7,573 nt of DNA from Flavipsychrobacter sp964461535 (lineage in GTDB: Bacteria > Bacteroidota > Bacteroidia > Chitinophagales > Chitinophagaceae): NCBI GenBank assembly GCA_964461535.1, contig CAYWUY010000104.1, forward strand, positions 1 through 7,573, written 5' to 3'. The notes beneath the pieces were generated by a model that was not told the origin of the DNA, ran no database searches, and worked only from the letters and a program-made list of their open reading frames with translations. Positions within the stretch are counted from its first letter, which is position 1, and every line of letters begins with the position of its first letter. Shown here piece after piece: positions 1 to 6,670 of this stretch. The position numbers and the translations under genes were made by a program.

Positions 1-73
1 AAAAAAATATTTTTCCGCTTTTGTAATATTCTAGGCTCTTGTTGCAACATATGTAATACTAAACAGCTTAGTT
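1..73 (+). promoter_or_regulatory. 5' leader of the sigma-factor operon, with a 10-bp palindrome
   Basis: This non-coding AT-rich stretch precedes the first gene. It contains a perfect 10-bp palindrome, TGTTGCAACA, at 40-49. That palindrome is flanked by two near-identical 8-mers, GTAATATT (23-30) and GTAATACT (53-60), 30 bases apart. I found no good TAnnTTTG -7 box here, so the promoter may be of another sigma class or lie upstream of the window. An operator role for the palindrome is only inference. Confidence 0.3.
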
Positions 74-343
74 ATGGAAAAGCAAACCAACACAGTACCC
101 AAAGTATTACCGCAGTCGGTATACGTTATAGCTTATTTGGCTTTTGTTATCACAGGTGCTTACACCTGGTTCTTCACTAGCAATCAGTCTATGGCAGTAT
201 CCTATTTAGGGCTGGCACTCATATTCGATCCCTTTAAGCAAGATGTCCCTTGGGGAAAACGCCCCTTGTATCAGCGTGCTATACTAGTAGTACATTTGAT
301 ACTAGCTTTATCGGCATTCATAGTAATGATAACCAACAAATAG
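74..343 (+). CDS. small membrane protein, first gene of the sigma-factor operon
   Basis: This encodes 89 residues of unassigned function. A short polar N-terminus (about 1-14) is followed by a hydrophobic span at about 16-34. A second, shorter hydrophobic stretch lies at about 40-52 and ends in the motif FDPF (residues 51-54). A polar linker containing VPWGKRPLYQ follows, then a C-terminal span at about 68-86. It is therefore probably an inner-membrane protein with two or three spans. It ends in TAG, and the downstream sigma gene begins only 3 bases later, so the two are almost certainly co-transcribed. The ATG at 74 is the only reasonable start. I do not recognise a named domain. The co-transcription suggests a link to the sigma factor, either as a regulatory component or as a passenger, but nothing in the sequence decides which. 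Confidence 0.75.
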   Translation: MEKQTNTVPKVLPQSVYVIAYLAFVITGAYTWFFTSNQSMAVSYLGLALIFDPFKQDVPWGKRPLYQRAILVVHLILALSAFIVMITNK

Positions 344-346
344 TAG

Positions 347-829
347 TTGAGCCAACAAGAATTTATACAAATCGTAAAACAGTATAATGGGCTTATGTAC
401 AAGCTCATTCATATGTATGCTGCCTCCAGGCAGGATGCCGACGACTTGTATCAAGAAATCATGTATCAGGCTTGGAAGAGCTGGCACACCTACAGAGGAG
501 ATGCTAAAATAAGTACTTGGTTATATAGGCTTTGCCTCAACACTATACTGTCTCAGCAAAGAAAAGTAAATAAGGTGTCTTACACTGATGACTGGGAACA
601 ACTGGCTACAGATACCGCTTTTATGCAACATCCTAACGATAATGTAGCTAGTCTATATGCTGCCATTCGTACGCTAAAAGAAACAGACAGGGCTATTATA
701 TCGCTGCACTTAGATGGCTATGATAATGGCGAGATAGCAGAGATAATAGGTATCAAATACAATTATGTAGGCGTAAAGCTATCTAGAATTAAAGAGGAAT
801 TATTTAATCTATTAAAGCCCGCAAAATGA
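347..829 (+). CDS. ECF-type RNA polymerase sigma factor (TTG start)
   Basis: This is a 160-residue sigma-70 family protein with only regions 2 and 4, the layout of extracytoplasmic-function sigma factors. It would direct core RNA polymerase to a small set of promoters. Region 2 spans about residues 5-71, with the conserved acidic core DADDLYQEI (30-38) and the DNA-melting/-10 recognition stretch around KISTWLYRLCLNT (54-66). Region 4 spans about 103-156, with the helix-turn-helix around DNGEIAEIIGI (126-136) and the recognition helix after it. The start is TTG at 347: the first in-frame ATG (Met17) would remove the first helix of region 2, so TTG is preferred. The stop overlaps the ATG of the four-span membrane gene (ATGA, 826-829), typical of translational coupling between a sigma factor and its controller. 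The family call is firm; target promoters and the inducing signal are unknown. Confidence 0.93.
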   Translation: MSQQEFIQIVKQYNGLMYKLIHMYAASRQDADDLYQEIMYQAWKSWHTYRGDAKISTWLYRLCLNTILSQQRKVNKVSYTDDWEQLATDTAFMQHPNDNVASLYAAIRTLKETDRAIISLHLDGYDNGEIAEIIGIKYNYVGVKLSRIKEELFNLLKPAK

Positions 830-1431
830 ACCTCAACGAAATTTGGCAAGAACTAAACACACAGCCCCCCAATAACGATTGGGCTAGTAAAGATATAGTG
901 TACCAAAACCTGAAGTCTAACGACCCTGTAGGTAAGATTATTAAGAATGTAAAAATCAATACGATTTATGCAGTTCTTATATCATTGCTCTATGTAGTTG
1001 TTATTTTCAAGTTCAATCTGTGGCAGGTAAGGGCATGCTTAGTAGTGGTATTATGCTATTCTGCTGCTGCTATAGTGGCCAACAATAAATTATTAAAGTA
1101 CTTAACTACCCAAAACCCTTTCGAGTCAAATGTATTGTCAAACTTACAGTTTCACCACTCCGCAGTTAAAAAATGGATAAGGTTTCAAGAGCGTGCAGGC
1201 TTTCTTATTTATCCCATTGCTGCTTTTGGCGGCTACATGCTAGGGGGGCATATAGGCTCAGGTAAAAGCATAGAATCCTTCATGTCCAAGCCCTTTGTTA
1301 TAGGTGCATTAGTGGTAGTATTGGCTATAGTTTGGCCGCTTACATTTTATATGGCACGCTGGATGCTCAATTATAGCTTTGGAAAATACCTGAAACAAAT
1401 AGAAGACTATATCAATCAACTCAATTCGTAG
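826..1431 (+). CDS. four-span membrane protein, candidate sigma-factor regulator
   Basis: This encodes 201 residues. A polar cytoplasmic-looking N-terminus (about 1-44) begins MNLNEIWQEL. It is followed by two hydrophobic hairpins: spans at about 45-63 and 66-85, a polar loop of about 38 residues (86-123), then spans at about 124-143 and 155-178. A charged, probably helical tail follows (about 183-201, KYLKQIEDYINQL). The ATG overlaps the stop of the sigma gene by 4 bases, the arrangement usual for anti-sigma factors. However, there is no zinc-binding HxxxCxxC motif and no single-span architecture, so it is not a recognisable classical anti-sigma factor. From position I infer that it controls the upstream sigma factor, perhaps by holding it at the membrane through its N-terminal segment. 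Alternatively, it may be a membrane effector in the same operon. The coding call is strong; the function is not. Confidence 0.8.
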   Translation: MNLNEIWQELNTQPPNNDWASKDIVYQNLKSNDPVGKIIKNVKINTIYAVLISLLYVVVIFKFNLWQVRACLVVVLCYSAAAIVANNKLLKYLTTQNPFESNVLSNLQFHHSAVKKWIRFQERAGFLIYPIAAFGGYMLGGHIGSGKSIESFMSKPFVIGALVVVLAIVWPLTFYMARWMLNYSFGKYLKQIEDYINQLNS

Positions 1432-1440
1432 CGCACACAT

Positions 1441-1448
1441 TATCTTTG
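1441..1448 (+). promoter_or_regulatory. Bacteroidetes-type -7 promoter box
   Basis: TATCTTTG is a perfect match to the Bacteroidetes -7 consensus TAnnTTTG. It sits 25 bases upstream of the ATG at 1474, in the 42-base gap after the preceding operon. A transcription start a few bases downstream would give a leader of about 20 nt. A clear -33 TTG element is not visible; the region 1418-1428 is only a weak match. It most likely drives the two flavoprotein genes. Confidence 0.65.
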
Positions 1449-1473
1449 CACTTTCCAATAGAGTTATACTACA

Positions 1474-2570
1474 ATGAAAGTCGCAATTATAGGTGCCGGT
1501 GCAGCCGGTTGTTTTGCCGCTGCCAATCTTGCCGCTCCTCACGGCTTACAGCTAGTTGTTTATGAAAAATCTGCCAAGCCCTTACAAAAGGTAAAAGTAT
1601 CGGGTGGTGGGCGTTGCAATGTTACACACCATTGTTTCGATGTGTCCCAGCTACTTACTCGTTATCCTAGGGGCAGTCGCTTACTTAAGCGTACACTGCA
1701 TACATTTTCTCCCCAGCATACTATCGACTGGTTTGCACAAAGAGGGGTAAAGTTAAAGGCAGAGCCCGATGGCAGAATGTTTCCTATTACAGACGATTCT
1801 CAAACTATTATAGACTGTTTGTGGACGCAAATGATGAATAATCATACAGAGGTGTTGTTTCATAAAGGTGTGGTAGCTATATCAAAAGAAGGCAACCTGT
1901 TTACTATCACCTTTGCAGATAAAACTACTACCACCGCCCATAAAGTCATCATCACATCGGGTGGTTTCCCTAAGCTAGAGCAGTATCAGTGGCTCTCTGG
2001 CACTGGGCATACCATTATACCGCCTGTGCCATCCTTATTTACCTTCAATCTAAATAAGCACCCTATTACCGAATTGATGGGGGTAGCAGTACCTATGGTG
2101 TCGGTAAAAATTGTAGGAACTAAGGTGCAGCAAGAAGGGCCGCTATTAATTACCCATTGGGGCTTAAGTGGTCCTGCTATTTTAAAAACATCGGCTATTG
2201 CTGCTAGAGAACTAGCCCNNNNNNNNNNNNNNNNNNNNNNNNNNNNNNNNNNNNNNNNNNNNNNNNNNNNNNNNNNNNNNNNNNNNNNNNNNNNNNNNNN
2301 NNNNNNNNNNNNNNNNNNATAGAGCACCTGCTAAGAGATAAATATGCTGTAAAAGGCAAAACTACTTTTAAAGAAGAATTTGTTACCTGTGGCGGCATAG
2401 ACTTATCAGAGATAGACCCTAATACATTAGAGAGTAAAAAGCTAAGTGGCCTATATTTTGCCGGCGAAATTCTTGATGTAGATGGTGTTACAGGCGGCTT
2501 TAATTTTCAACATGCGTGGAGCAGTGCTTACGTAGCAGCTCAGCATATTTTATCAGGTCTTCAACAATAA
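1474..2570 (+). CDS. HI0933/YhiN/BaiN-family FAD-dependent oxidoreductase, interrupted by assembly gap
   Basis: This is a flavoprotein of the HI0933 family (also annotated as aminoacetone oxidase family or BaiN-like NAD(P)/FAD-dependent oxidoreductase). The physiological substrate of most members is unknown. The N-terminal part (residues 1-248, bases 1474-2218) has the dinucleotide-binding GAGAAG at 7-12 and an acidic VVYEK strand end (28-32). The family signature SGGGRCNVTH lies at 43-52, EPDGRMFP at 97-104, and the THWGLSGPAIL block at 228-237 and just beyond. After 100 N, the C-terminal part (2319-2570) reads GLYFAGEILDVDGVTGG followed by FNFQHAWSS, the family's FAD-binding C-terminal signature. 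It ends with TAA at 2568. The two parts are in different frames across the literal N run, so a naive translation stops falsely at 2320-2322. The visible residues total 331 against roughly 400 for the family. I read this as one intact gene with an unsized gap, not a pseudogene. The next gene starts 2 bases later. Confidence 0.9.
2219..2318. other. assembly gap of exactly 100 N
   Basis: One hundred consecutive N lie inside the HI0933-family gene. The round length suggests a scaffolding placeholder rather than a measured distance. The flanks are 745 bases of coding before it (248 codons plus 1 base) and a codon boundary at 2319 after it. The true missing length should therefore leave remainder 2 on division by 3, which 100 does not. 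Comparison with the usual family length suggests the real gap is nearer 200 bases. Confidence 0.97.
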
Positions 2571-2572
2571 GT

Positions 2573-3628
2573 ATGCAGGTCGATTTTATAGTAGTAGGAC
2601 AGGGGCTTTGTGGCACATTACTTACACGCCAATTAGTAGCATTGGGTAAGTCTGTTGTGGTTATAGATAACCCTATGCCTAATACATCAGGTAAGGTAGC
2701 TAGTGGGCTTATCAATCCGGTTACGGGTATGCGTGTGGTGCAGTCATGGATGATAGACACTCTACTGCCTTTTGCGCGCACAGTATATCAAGAGGCCTCA
2801 CAAGAATTGGGCATTACCATCGCTCAAGATATAGCCATAGCCGATTTTCATACCACCGCTGATGCCCGTGCCAACTACGATGCCAAGCTACAGGAATCTC
2901 CCTACATTCAGCCACAAGATACTACCGACTACAGCGCATACATCAACTATCACTATGGCTGGCATTATATCAGTCCGGCAGTATTGGTTAATACTAAGCA
3001 GTTACAGTTGGGCTATCAAGCTCGCTTGCAAAAGCTTGGAATTTATCGCCAAGAACAATTCTCGCCATCGGATGTAGTATTAACCCCTAATGGTGTTACC
3101 TACAAAGATATTCAAGCCACTAAAATTATCTTTTGCGAAGGGGCTACAGCTATAAATAACCCTTGGTTTTCTCTCTTGCCCTATGCCCTTAACAAAGGCG
3201 AGGCGCTCATAGTAGATATACCTCATTTACCTAGAAATATCATATTCAAAACCGCTCAAAAAATAGCCCCCTGGGACGATAACCTCTTTTGGGTAGGCAC
3301 TTCCTTCGAGTGGAAGTTTGACGATGATAAACCCACCGAAAAATTCAGAGCACACCAAGAGTGGCTGCTCCGCAATACATTAAAACTACCATTTACGGTA
3401 ACAGACCACATAGCATCTGTGCGCCCCAGCAGTGTAGATCATAAGCCCTTTGTAGGCACACATCCACACCATCCTCAGTTAGCTATATGCAACGGCATGG
3501 GGCCCAAGGGGTGTTCATTAGCACCTTATTTTACGGCACAGTTAGCACAGCACTTAGTAGCCGGCACTCCCATACTCCCCGATGTAGATGTTGCCCGCTA
3601 TAAGCGTGTATTAGCTCGTGCTGTATAA
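2573..3628 (+). CDS. DAO-family FAD-dependent oxidoreductase
   Basis: This 351-residue flavoprotein of the D-amino-acid oxidase/glycine oxidase superfamily would oxidise a small amine or related substrate; the actual substrate cannot be read from sequence. The FAD-binding Rossmann motif is VVGQGLCG (residues 7-14), followed by the second strand VVVIDN (28-33). The block VASGLINPVTG (42-52) fits the conserved flavin-contacting region of this group. The C-terminal FAD-binding part carries SVRPSSVDHKPFVG (282-295) and NGMGPKGCSLAP (307-318). I chose the ATG at 2573, giving MQVDFIVVG, over an in-frame ATG at 2516. The longer form would add 19 residues entirely inside the end of the upstream gene and would put extra sequence before the Rossmann strand. 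It starts 2 bases after the upstream stop (TAAGTATG), so the two flavoproteins form an operon. Its TAA abuts the recQ stop. Confidence 0.9.
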   Translation: MQVDFIVVGQGLCGTLLTRQLVALGKSVVVIDNPMPNTSGKVASGLINPVTGMRVVQSWMIDTLLPFARTVYQEASQELGITIAQDIAIADFHTTADARANYDAKLQESPYIQPQDTTDYSAYINYHYGWHYISPAVLVNTKQLQLGYQARLQKLGIYRQEQFSPSDVVLTPNGVTYKDIQATKIIFCEGATAINNPWFSLLPYALNKGEALIVDIPHLPRNIIFKTAQKIAPWDDNLFWVGTSFEWKFDDDKPTEKFRAHQEWLLRNTLKLPFTVTDHIASVRPSSVDHKPFVGTHPHHPQLAICNGMGPKGCSLAPYFTAQLAQHLVAGTPILPDVDVARYKRVLARAV

Positions 3629-5791
3629 TTATCTTTTTTGGCTGTAGTAGGCTAGTGCCATTCTTATTTCGCCATAGGTAAAGCTATCGTCCAGTAAGTC
3701 TTTTATAGGTTTTAGCGCATGTATCTGTCCGCTGCCTTTTATAGCTTTGGCTATAGCTTGGTATCTGTTTTGGCTCATTACTTTACTCAGGCTTATGCGC
3801 CCCTTACCCACAAAGTAGGCTATGTGTCCCTCTATGGTGGCTATATTCAGTTGTCGGTATTGGGCTATATCTTCCATGCTCATACCTTCTAAAAATAGCT
3901 CTAAAGTAGTCTCCTGCGTATTGCTCGACTGGCTGCGCTCCTTAGTGCTTTTCTCTACCTTTTTAGGTGCTTTTAGATACACCCTGGATACTAGCTTATT
4001 AGCCCGGGCATAGTTAATTATAGGCCGTAAAAACAGGCTGCCATACTTTCCTATCTTATAGTCACCAAATCCGGCTATTTTCTTCAGCTCCTTAGCATCC
4101 TGCGGCAGATACATAGCCATTTCAAGTAGAGTATTATCCGGCACTATATTATAGGCAGGTACATTCTCTCTGTCTGCTATATCATACCTAATGCGTTTCA
4201 GGTCGGCTAGTAGTTGGTCGTCATAGTCAGGTTGCTCTACGGCAGGTGTAGGTATTTTTTCTTTCTCACTTACCAGCACTATGCTGCTGGCACCCTTCAA
4301 TATTTGCCAGCTTTTTTCGTTCAGTGTTAGTATGCTGGTATTGGCTTCCAGCTTTACAAATCCGTGTTGCAGCATCTGTTGCACTATCCATTCCCACTGC
4401 TCTTGCTCTAGGTGTTTGCCTACGCCAAATGTTTTTAATGCCTTTTGTTCAGCACTTAGCTTAGGGTTGTTTATCCCCCTTACAAAATCTATTATAGTAT
4501 ACGCATCATACTGCTCCTCTGTACGCACCACTGCCGATAGTAGCTTTTGCGCATCCACCGTTATGTCTTTATGGTCTACATGTTCTAGGCAGTAGTCGCA
4601 GTTACCGCAGTAGGCCGATGTCTTTTCACCAAAGTACTCCAGCAGCATTTGTCGTCTACACTGTTCAGCCTCACAAAAGGCCTCCATCTTGCGCAGCTTT
4701 TGCAGCGTTATTTTTAGCTGCTCTGGATTGTCGTCTTGCCCTACAAAATTCTTTAGCTTAATGATGTCGCCCTTAGAGTAGTAGAGTATAGCATCGCTCT
4801 TTAGCCCGTCCCTGCCTGCGCGGCCGGTCTCTTGGTAGTAGCCCTCCATGTTTTTAGGTACGTCATAGTGCATCACATACCGCACGTTCGATTTGTCTAT
4901 ACCCATACCAAAGGCAATGGTAGCCACTATCACTTTTATAGTATCGCGCTGAAAAGCCTCCTGCACCTGTGCGCGCTTATCAGCGCTAAGCCCTGCATGG
5001 TAGTGTGCCGCCGATATGCCCACCTTCTTCAGCTCATACGCTATATCCTCTGTCGAGTTGCGCGATAAAGCATAGATAATGCCGCAATCATTTTTGCGCT
5101 GCATAATGTAGTGTATGATCTGCGACAGTGTATCTTTCTTAGGCTTTATATAGTACGATATATTAGGTCTGTTAAAGCTAGATATAAACACCGCCGCATG
5201 CGGTATCATCAGCCGGGCTAGTATATCGCTTTGGGTGTGCTTATCTGCACTGGCAGTTAAGGCTATTACAGGCACCTGCGGAAAGTGTTCTTTCAGCACA
5301 GCCAGCTTTAAATACTCCGGCCTAAAGTCGTGCCCCCATGCCGATATACAGTGCGCCTCATCTATGGCAAACAGCGTTACCCCTATCTCTTGCACAAACT
5401 TTACAAAGGCAGTATTGTTCGATGGTATACGCTCTGGCGCTATATACAGTAGTTTTATCTTTTGCTCACGCGCCTGTCTTATCACATGGCGTTGCTCGTC
5501 CAGGTCTTGAGACGAGTTCAGGTAGGCAGCCGCTATACCATTGGCCAGTAAGCCATCTACTTGGTCTTTCATTAGCGCTATCAAGGGCGATACTACTATC
5601 GTCAGTCCCGGCAATAGCATAGCCGGCAGTTGGTAGCATATGCTTTTACCGCCGCCCGTGGGCATTATGGCCATCACGTCCTTGCCCGCCAGCACATGCT
5701 CTATTATAGCCTGCTGATGAAATCTAAACGTATCGTAACCAAAAAAATGTTGTAGTGCTTTTTCTAGCTTAGTTTTATTTGTGGGCTGCAT
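3629..5791 (-). CDS. recQ: ATP-dependent DNA helicase RecQ
   Basis: This 720-residue 3'-to-5' superfamily 2 DNA helicase acts in recombination and replication-fork repair. All core motifs are present. Motif 0 is around FRFHQQAII (22-30), Walker A is PTGGGKS (44-50), and motif Ia is VVSPLIALMKDQ (66-77). DEAH lies at 144-147 with the RecQ aromatic-rich loop following (AWGHDFRPEY, 151-160), and motif III is LTASA (178-182). Motif V is around ATIAFGMGIDKSN (290-302) and motif VI is QETGRAGRDG (320-329). The zinc-binding cysteines are C378, C395, C398 and C401. A winged-helix RQC region (about 405-510) and an HRDC domain (about 524-598) follow. About 120 further residues include a helix-turn-helix-like part (about 627-672), which E. 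coli RecQ lacks but Bacteroidetes RecQ proteins often have. It lies 14 bases downstream of the thioesterase gene and is probably co-transcribed with it. Confidence 0.97.
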   Translation of the reverse strand: MQPTNKTKLEKALQHFFGYDTFRFHQQAIIEHVLAGKDVMAIMPTGGGKSICYQLPAMLLPGLTIVVSPLIALMKDQVDGLLANGIAAAYLNSSQDLDEQRHVIRQAREQKIKLLYIAPERIPSNNTAFVKFVQEIGVTLFAIDEAHCISAWGHDFRPEYLKLAVLKEHFPQVPVIALTASADKHTQSDILARLMIPHAAVFISSFNRPNISYYIKPKKDTLSQIIHYIMQRKNDCGIIYALSRNSTEDIAYELKKVGISAAHYHAGLSADKRAQVQEAFQRDTIKVIVATIAFGMGIDKSNVRYVMHYDVPKNMEGYYQETGRAGRDGLKSDAILYYSKGDIIKLKNFVGQDDNPEQLKITLQKLRKMEAFCEAEQCRRQMLLEYFGEKTSAYCGNCDYCLEHVDHKDITVDAQKLLSAVVRTEEQYDAYTIIDFVRGINNPKLSAEQKALKTFGVGKHLEQEQWEWIVQQMLQHGFVKLEANTSILTLNEKSWQILKGASSIVLVSEKEKIPTPAVEQPDYDDQLLADLKRIRYDIADRENVPAYNIVPDNTLLEMAMYLPQDAKELKKIAGFGDYKIGKYGSLFLRPIINYARANKLVSRVYLKAPKKVEKSTKERSQSSNTQETTLELFLEGMSMEDIAQYRQLNIATIEGHIAYFVGKGRISLSKVMSQNRYQAIAKAIKGSGQIHALKPIKDLLDDSFTYGEIRMALAYYSQKR

Positions 5792-5805
5792 TAGGGTTGT
5801 CTAGC

Positions 5806-6264
5806 TTATATAAATTCCATACCTGTTACTATCAGGTTGCTATTGCCTCTGGCCAGTATTCTGCCATCCATGTTATACACATGGCACTCTACGTTGATTA
5901 TCTTTTTGCCTACGCGCAGCACTTTAGCTGTGGCTCGTAAAGATTCGCCCTCTTTTATGGCATATAAAAAATCTATGTTCAGCGTCAGCGATGTGTAGTG
6001 GTTTTCCGTTTCCATACTAGCCACTGCCCAGCCTATGCTCTCATCTATCACCAGGCTCATCATGCCGCCATGTATATTACCATACGGATTCGCCATTTCC
6101 GGCCTCACCTGCACCACTAGCGTAGCCTCGCCTTTGTCTATATGCTCTAGCATAAAGTTCAGCCAGTTGCCCGCCGGCGATCTCGAGTCGGTTACGGTTT
6201 TGCCTAGATAGTGTTCTTTTATATAGGCCAGCATTTGTCCTTTGGGTATTTGTGTATAGTTCAC
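5806..6264 (-). CDS. PaaI-type hotdog-fold thioesterase (GTG start)
   Basis: This is a 152-residue single hotdog-domain protein of the PaaI/acyl-CoA thioesterase group, which hydrolyses acyl-CoA thioesters in the cytoplasm; the acyl substrate is not determinable. The diagnostic stretch is NPYGNIHGG (59-67) followed by LVIDES (71-76), giving the HGG turn over the hotdog helix and the acidic D74 on it. N59 and G62 also fit the family pattern. Later strands (TSLTLNIDFL, 91-100; VECHVYNMDGRILARGN, 125-141) complete the fold. The open frame extends upstream to an ATG at 6333, but I prefer GTG at 6264. That start gives the usual family length and removes an overlap with the preceding gene. It also places a perfect -7 box (6291-6284) just upstream instead of inside the coding region. 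ATG at 6234 is a shorter alternative. RecQ follows after 14 bases. Confidence 0.87.
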   Translation of the reverse strand: MNYTQIPKGQMLAYIKEHYLGKTVTDSRSPAGNWLNFMLEHIDKGEATLVVQVRPEMANPYGNIHGGMMSLVIDESIGWAVASMETENHYTSLTLNIDFLYAIKEGESLRATAKVLRVGKKIINVECHVYNMDGRILARGNSNLIVTGMEFI

Positions 6265-6283
6265 GGCACTGCGTTTTGTGGCG

Positions 6284-6291
6284 CAAAGGTA
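6284..6291 (-). promoter_or_regulatory. Bacteroidetes-type -7 promoter box for thioesterase and recQ
   Basis: On the minus strand 6291-6284 reads TACCTTTG, a perfect match to TAnnTTTG, followed by C as is common. It lies in the 49-base gap between the channel-like gene's stop (6314) and the GTG at 6264. Transcription would start around 6278, leaving a leader of about 14 nt. No convincing -33 TTG is seen; a weak CTGACC is at 6317-6312. This box argues against the longer thioesterase start at 6333. Confidence 0.6.
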
Positions 6292-6313
6292 AGTGCTACA
6301 GCCTGCATATAGG

Positions 6314-6670
6314 TCAGTCGCTGCCGTCATCATTACTCTCCAGGTGCAGTTTATGCAGCAGTCGGTGGGCTACGGGGGCTAAAAACAAACCTATGTTAGT
6401 TATAAACACCACTCCGCTAAATAAAGCATAGGCCGATGAAAATAATTTTCCCGCCACATTATCTATACTTACCACAGGTCCCATGCCGCTAAGTATCATG
6501 CTGGCATTGTGTATAGCGTCTATCCATGCTATATTGGCTATATAATGATAACCTGCAATTCCTATAGATAAACACAATAATAATATGACAAATGCATACC
6601 CGGTGTTGGTTGCTAATCTTTTATAATATACTTTTATAGGCGCAAGCGGTTCCGACCTGTGTTCGTACAT
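6314..6670 (-). CDS. two-span membrane protein resembling a K+ channel pore without the filter
   Basis: This encodes 118 residues. After a polar N-terminus there is a hydrophobic span at about 22-42. A re-entrant-looking segment follows, AWIDAIHNASMILSGMGPV (48-66), then AGKLFSSAYALFSGVVF (73-89) leading into a second span up to about 98. The polar basic tail AHRLLHKLHLE (101-111) ends in acidic residues. The order of span, pore helix-like segment and GKLF-starting span matches two-span ion channel domains of the potassium channel type. However, the TVGYG selectivity filter is absent, with SGMGPV in its place. I recall similar conserved uncharacterised proteins in other bacteria; the channel relationship is inference from pattern. 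It is first in the minus-strand group, 49 bases from the thioesterase. The ATG at 6668-6670 has a near-consensus TAACTTTA only 4 bases upstream, so transcripts may be almost leaderless. Confidence 0.8.
   Translation of the reverse strand: MYEHRSEPLAPIKVYYKRLATNTGYAFVILLLCLSIGIAGYHYIANIAWIDAIHNASMILSGMGPVVSIDNVAGKLFSSAYALFSGVVFITNIGLFLAPVAHRLLHKLHLESNDDGSD

Noticed and set aside
1309..1542. 77-residue minus-strand open frame
   Set aside because: It lies antisense across the end of the four-span membrane gene, the promoter and the start of the flavoprotein, with no recognisable protein features.
1474..2570. Flavoprotein as a frameshifted pseudogene
   Set aside because: The frame change coincides exactly with the 100-N placeholder and both flanks keep intact family signatures, so an unsized gap explains it.
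2516..2572. Upstream in-frame ATG extending the DAO-family oxidoreductase by 19 residues
   Set aside because: The extension lies entirely within the C-terminus of the preceding flavoprotein and precedes the Rossmann strand, which normally begins at the N-terminus. The ATG at 2573 fits the family.
4281..5622. Several plus-strand open frames of 78-104 codons antisense to recQ
   Set aside because: They are shadows of the strongly supported recQ frame; their Cys/Ser-rich translations show no domain.
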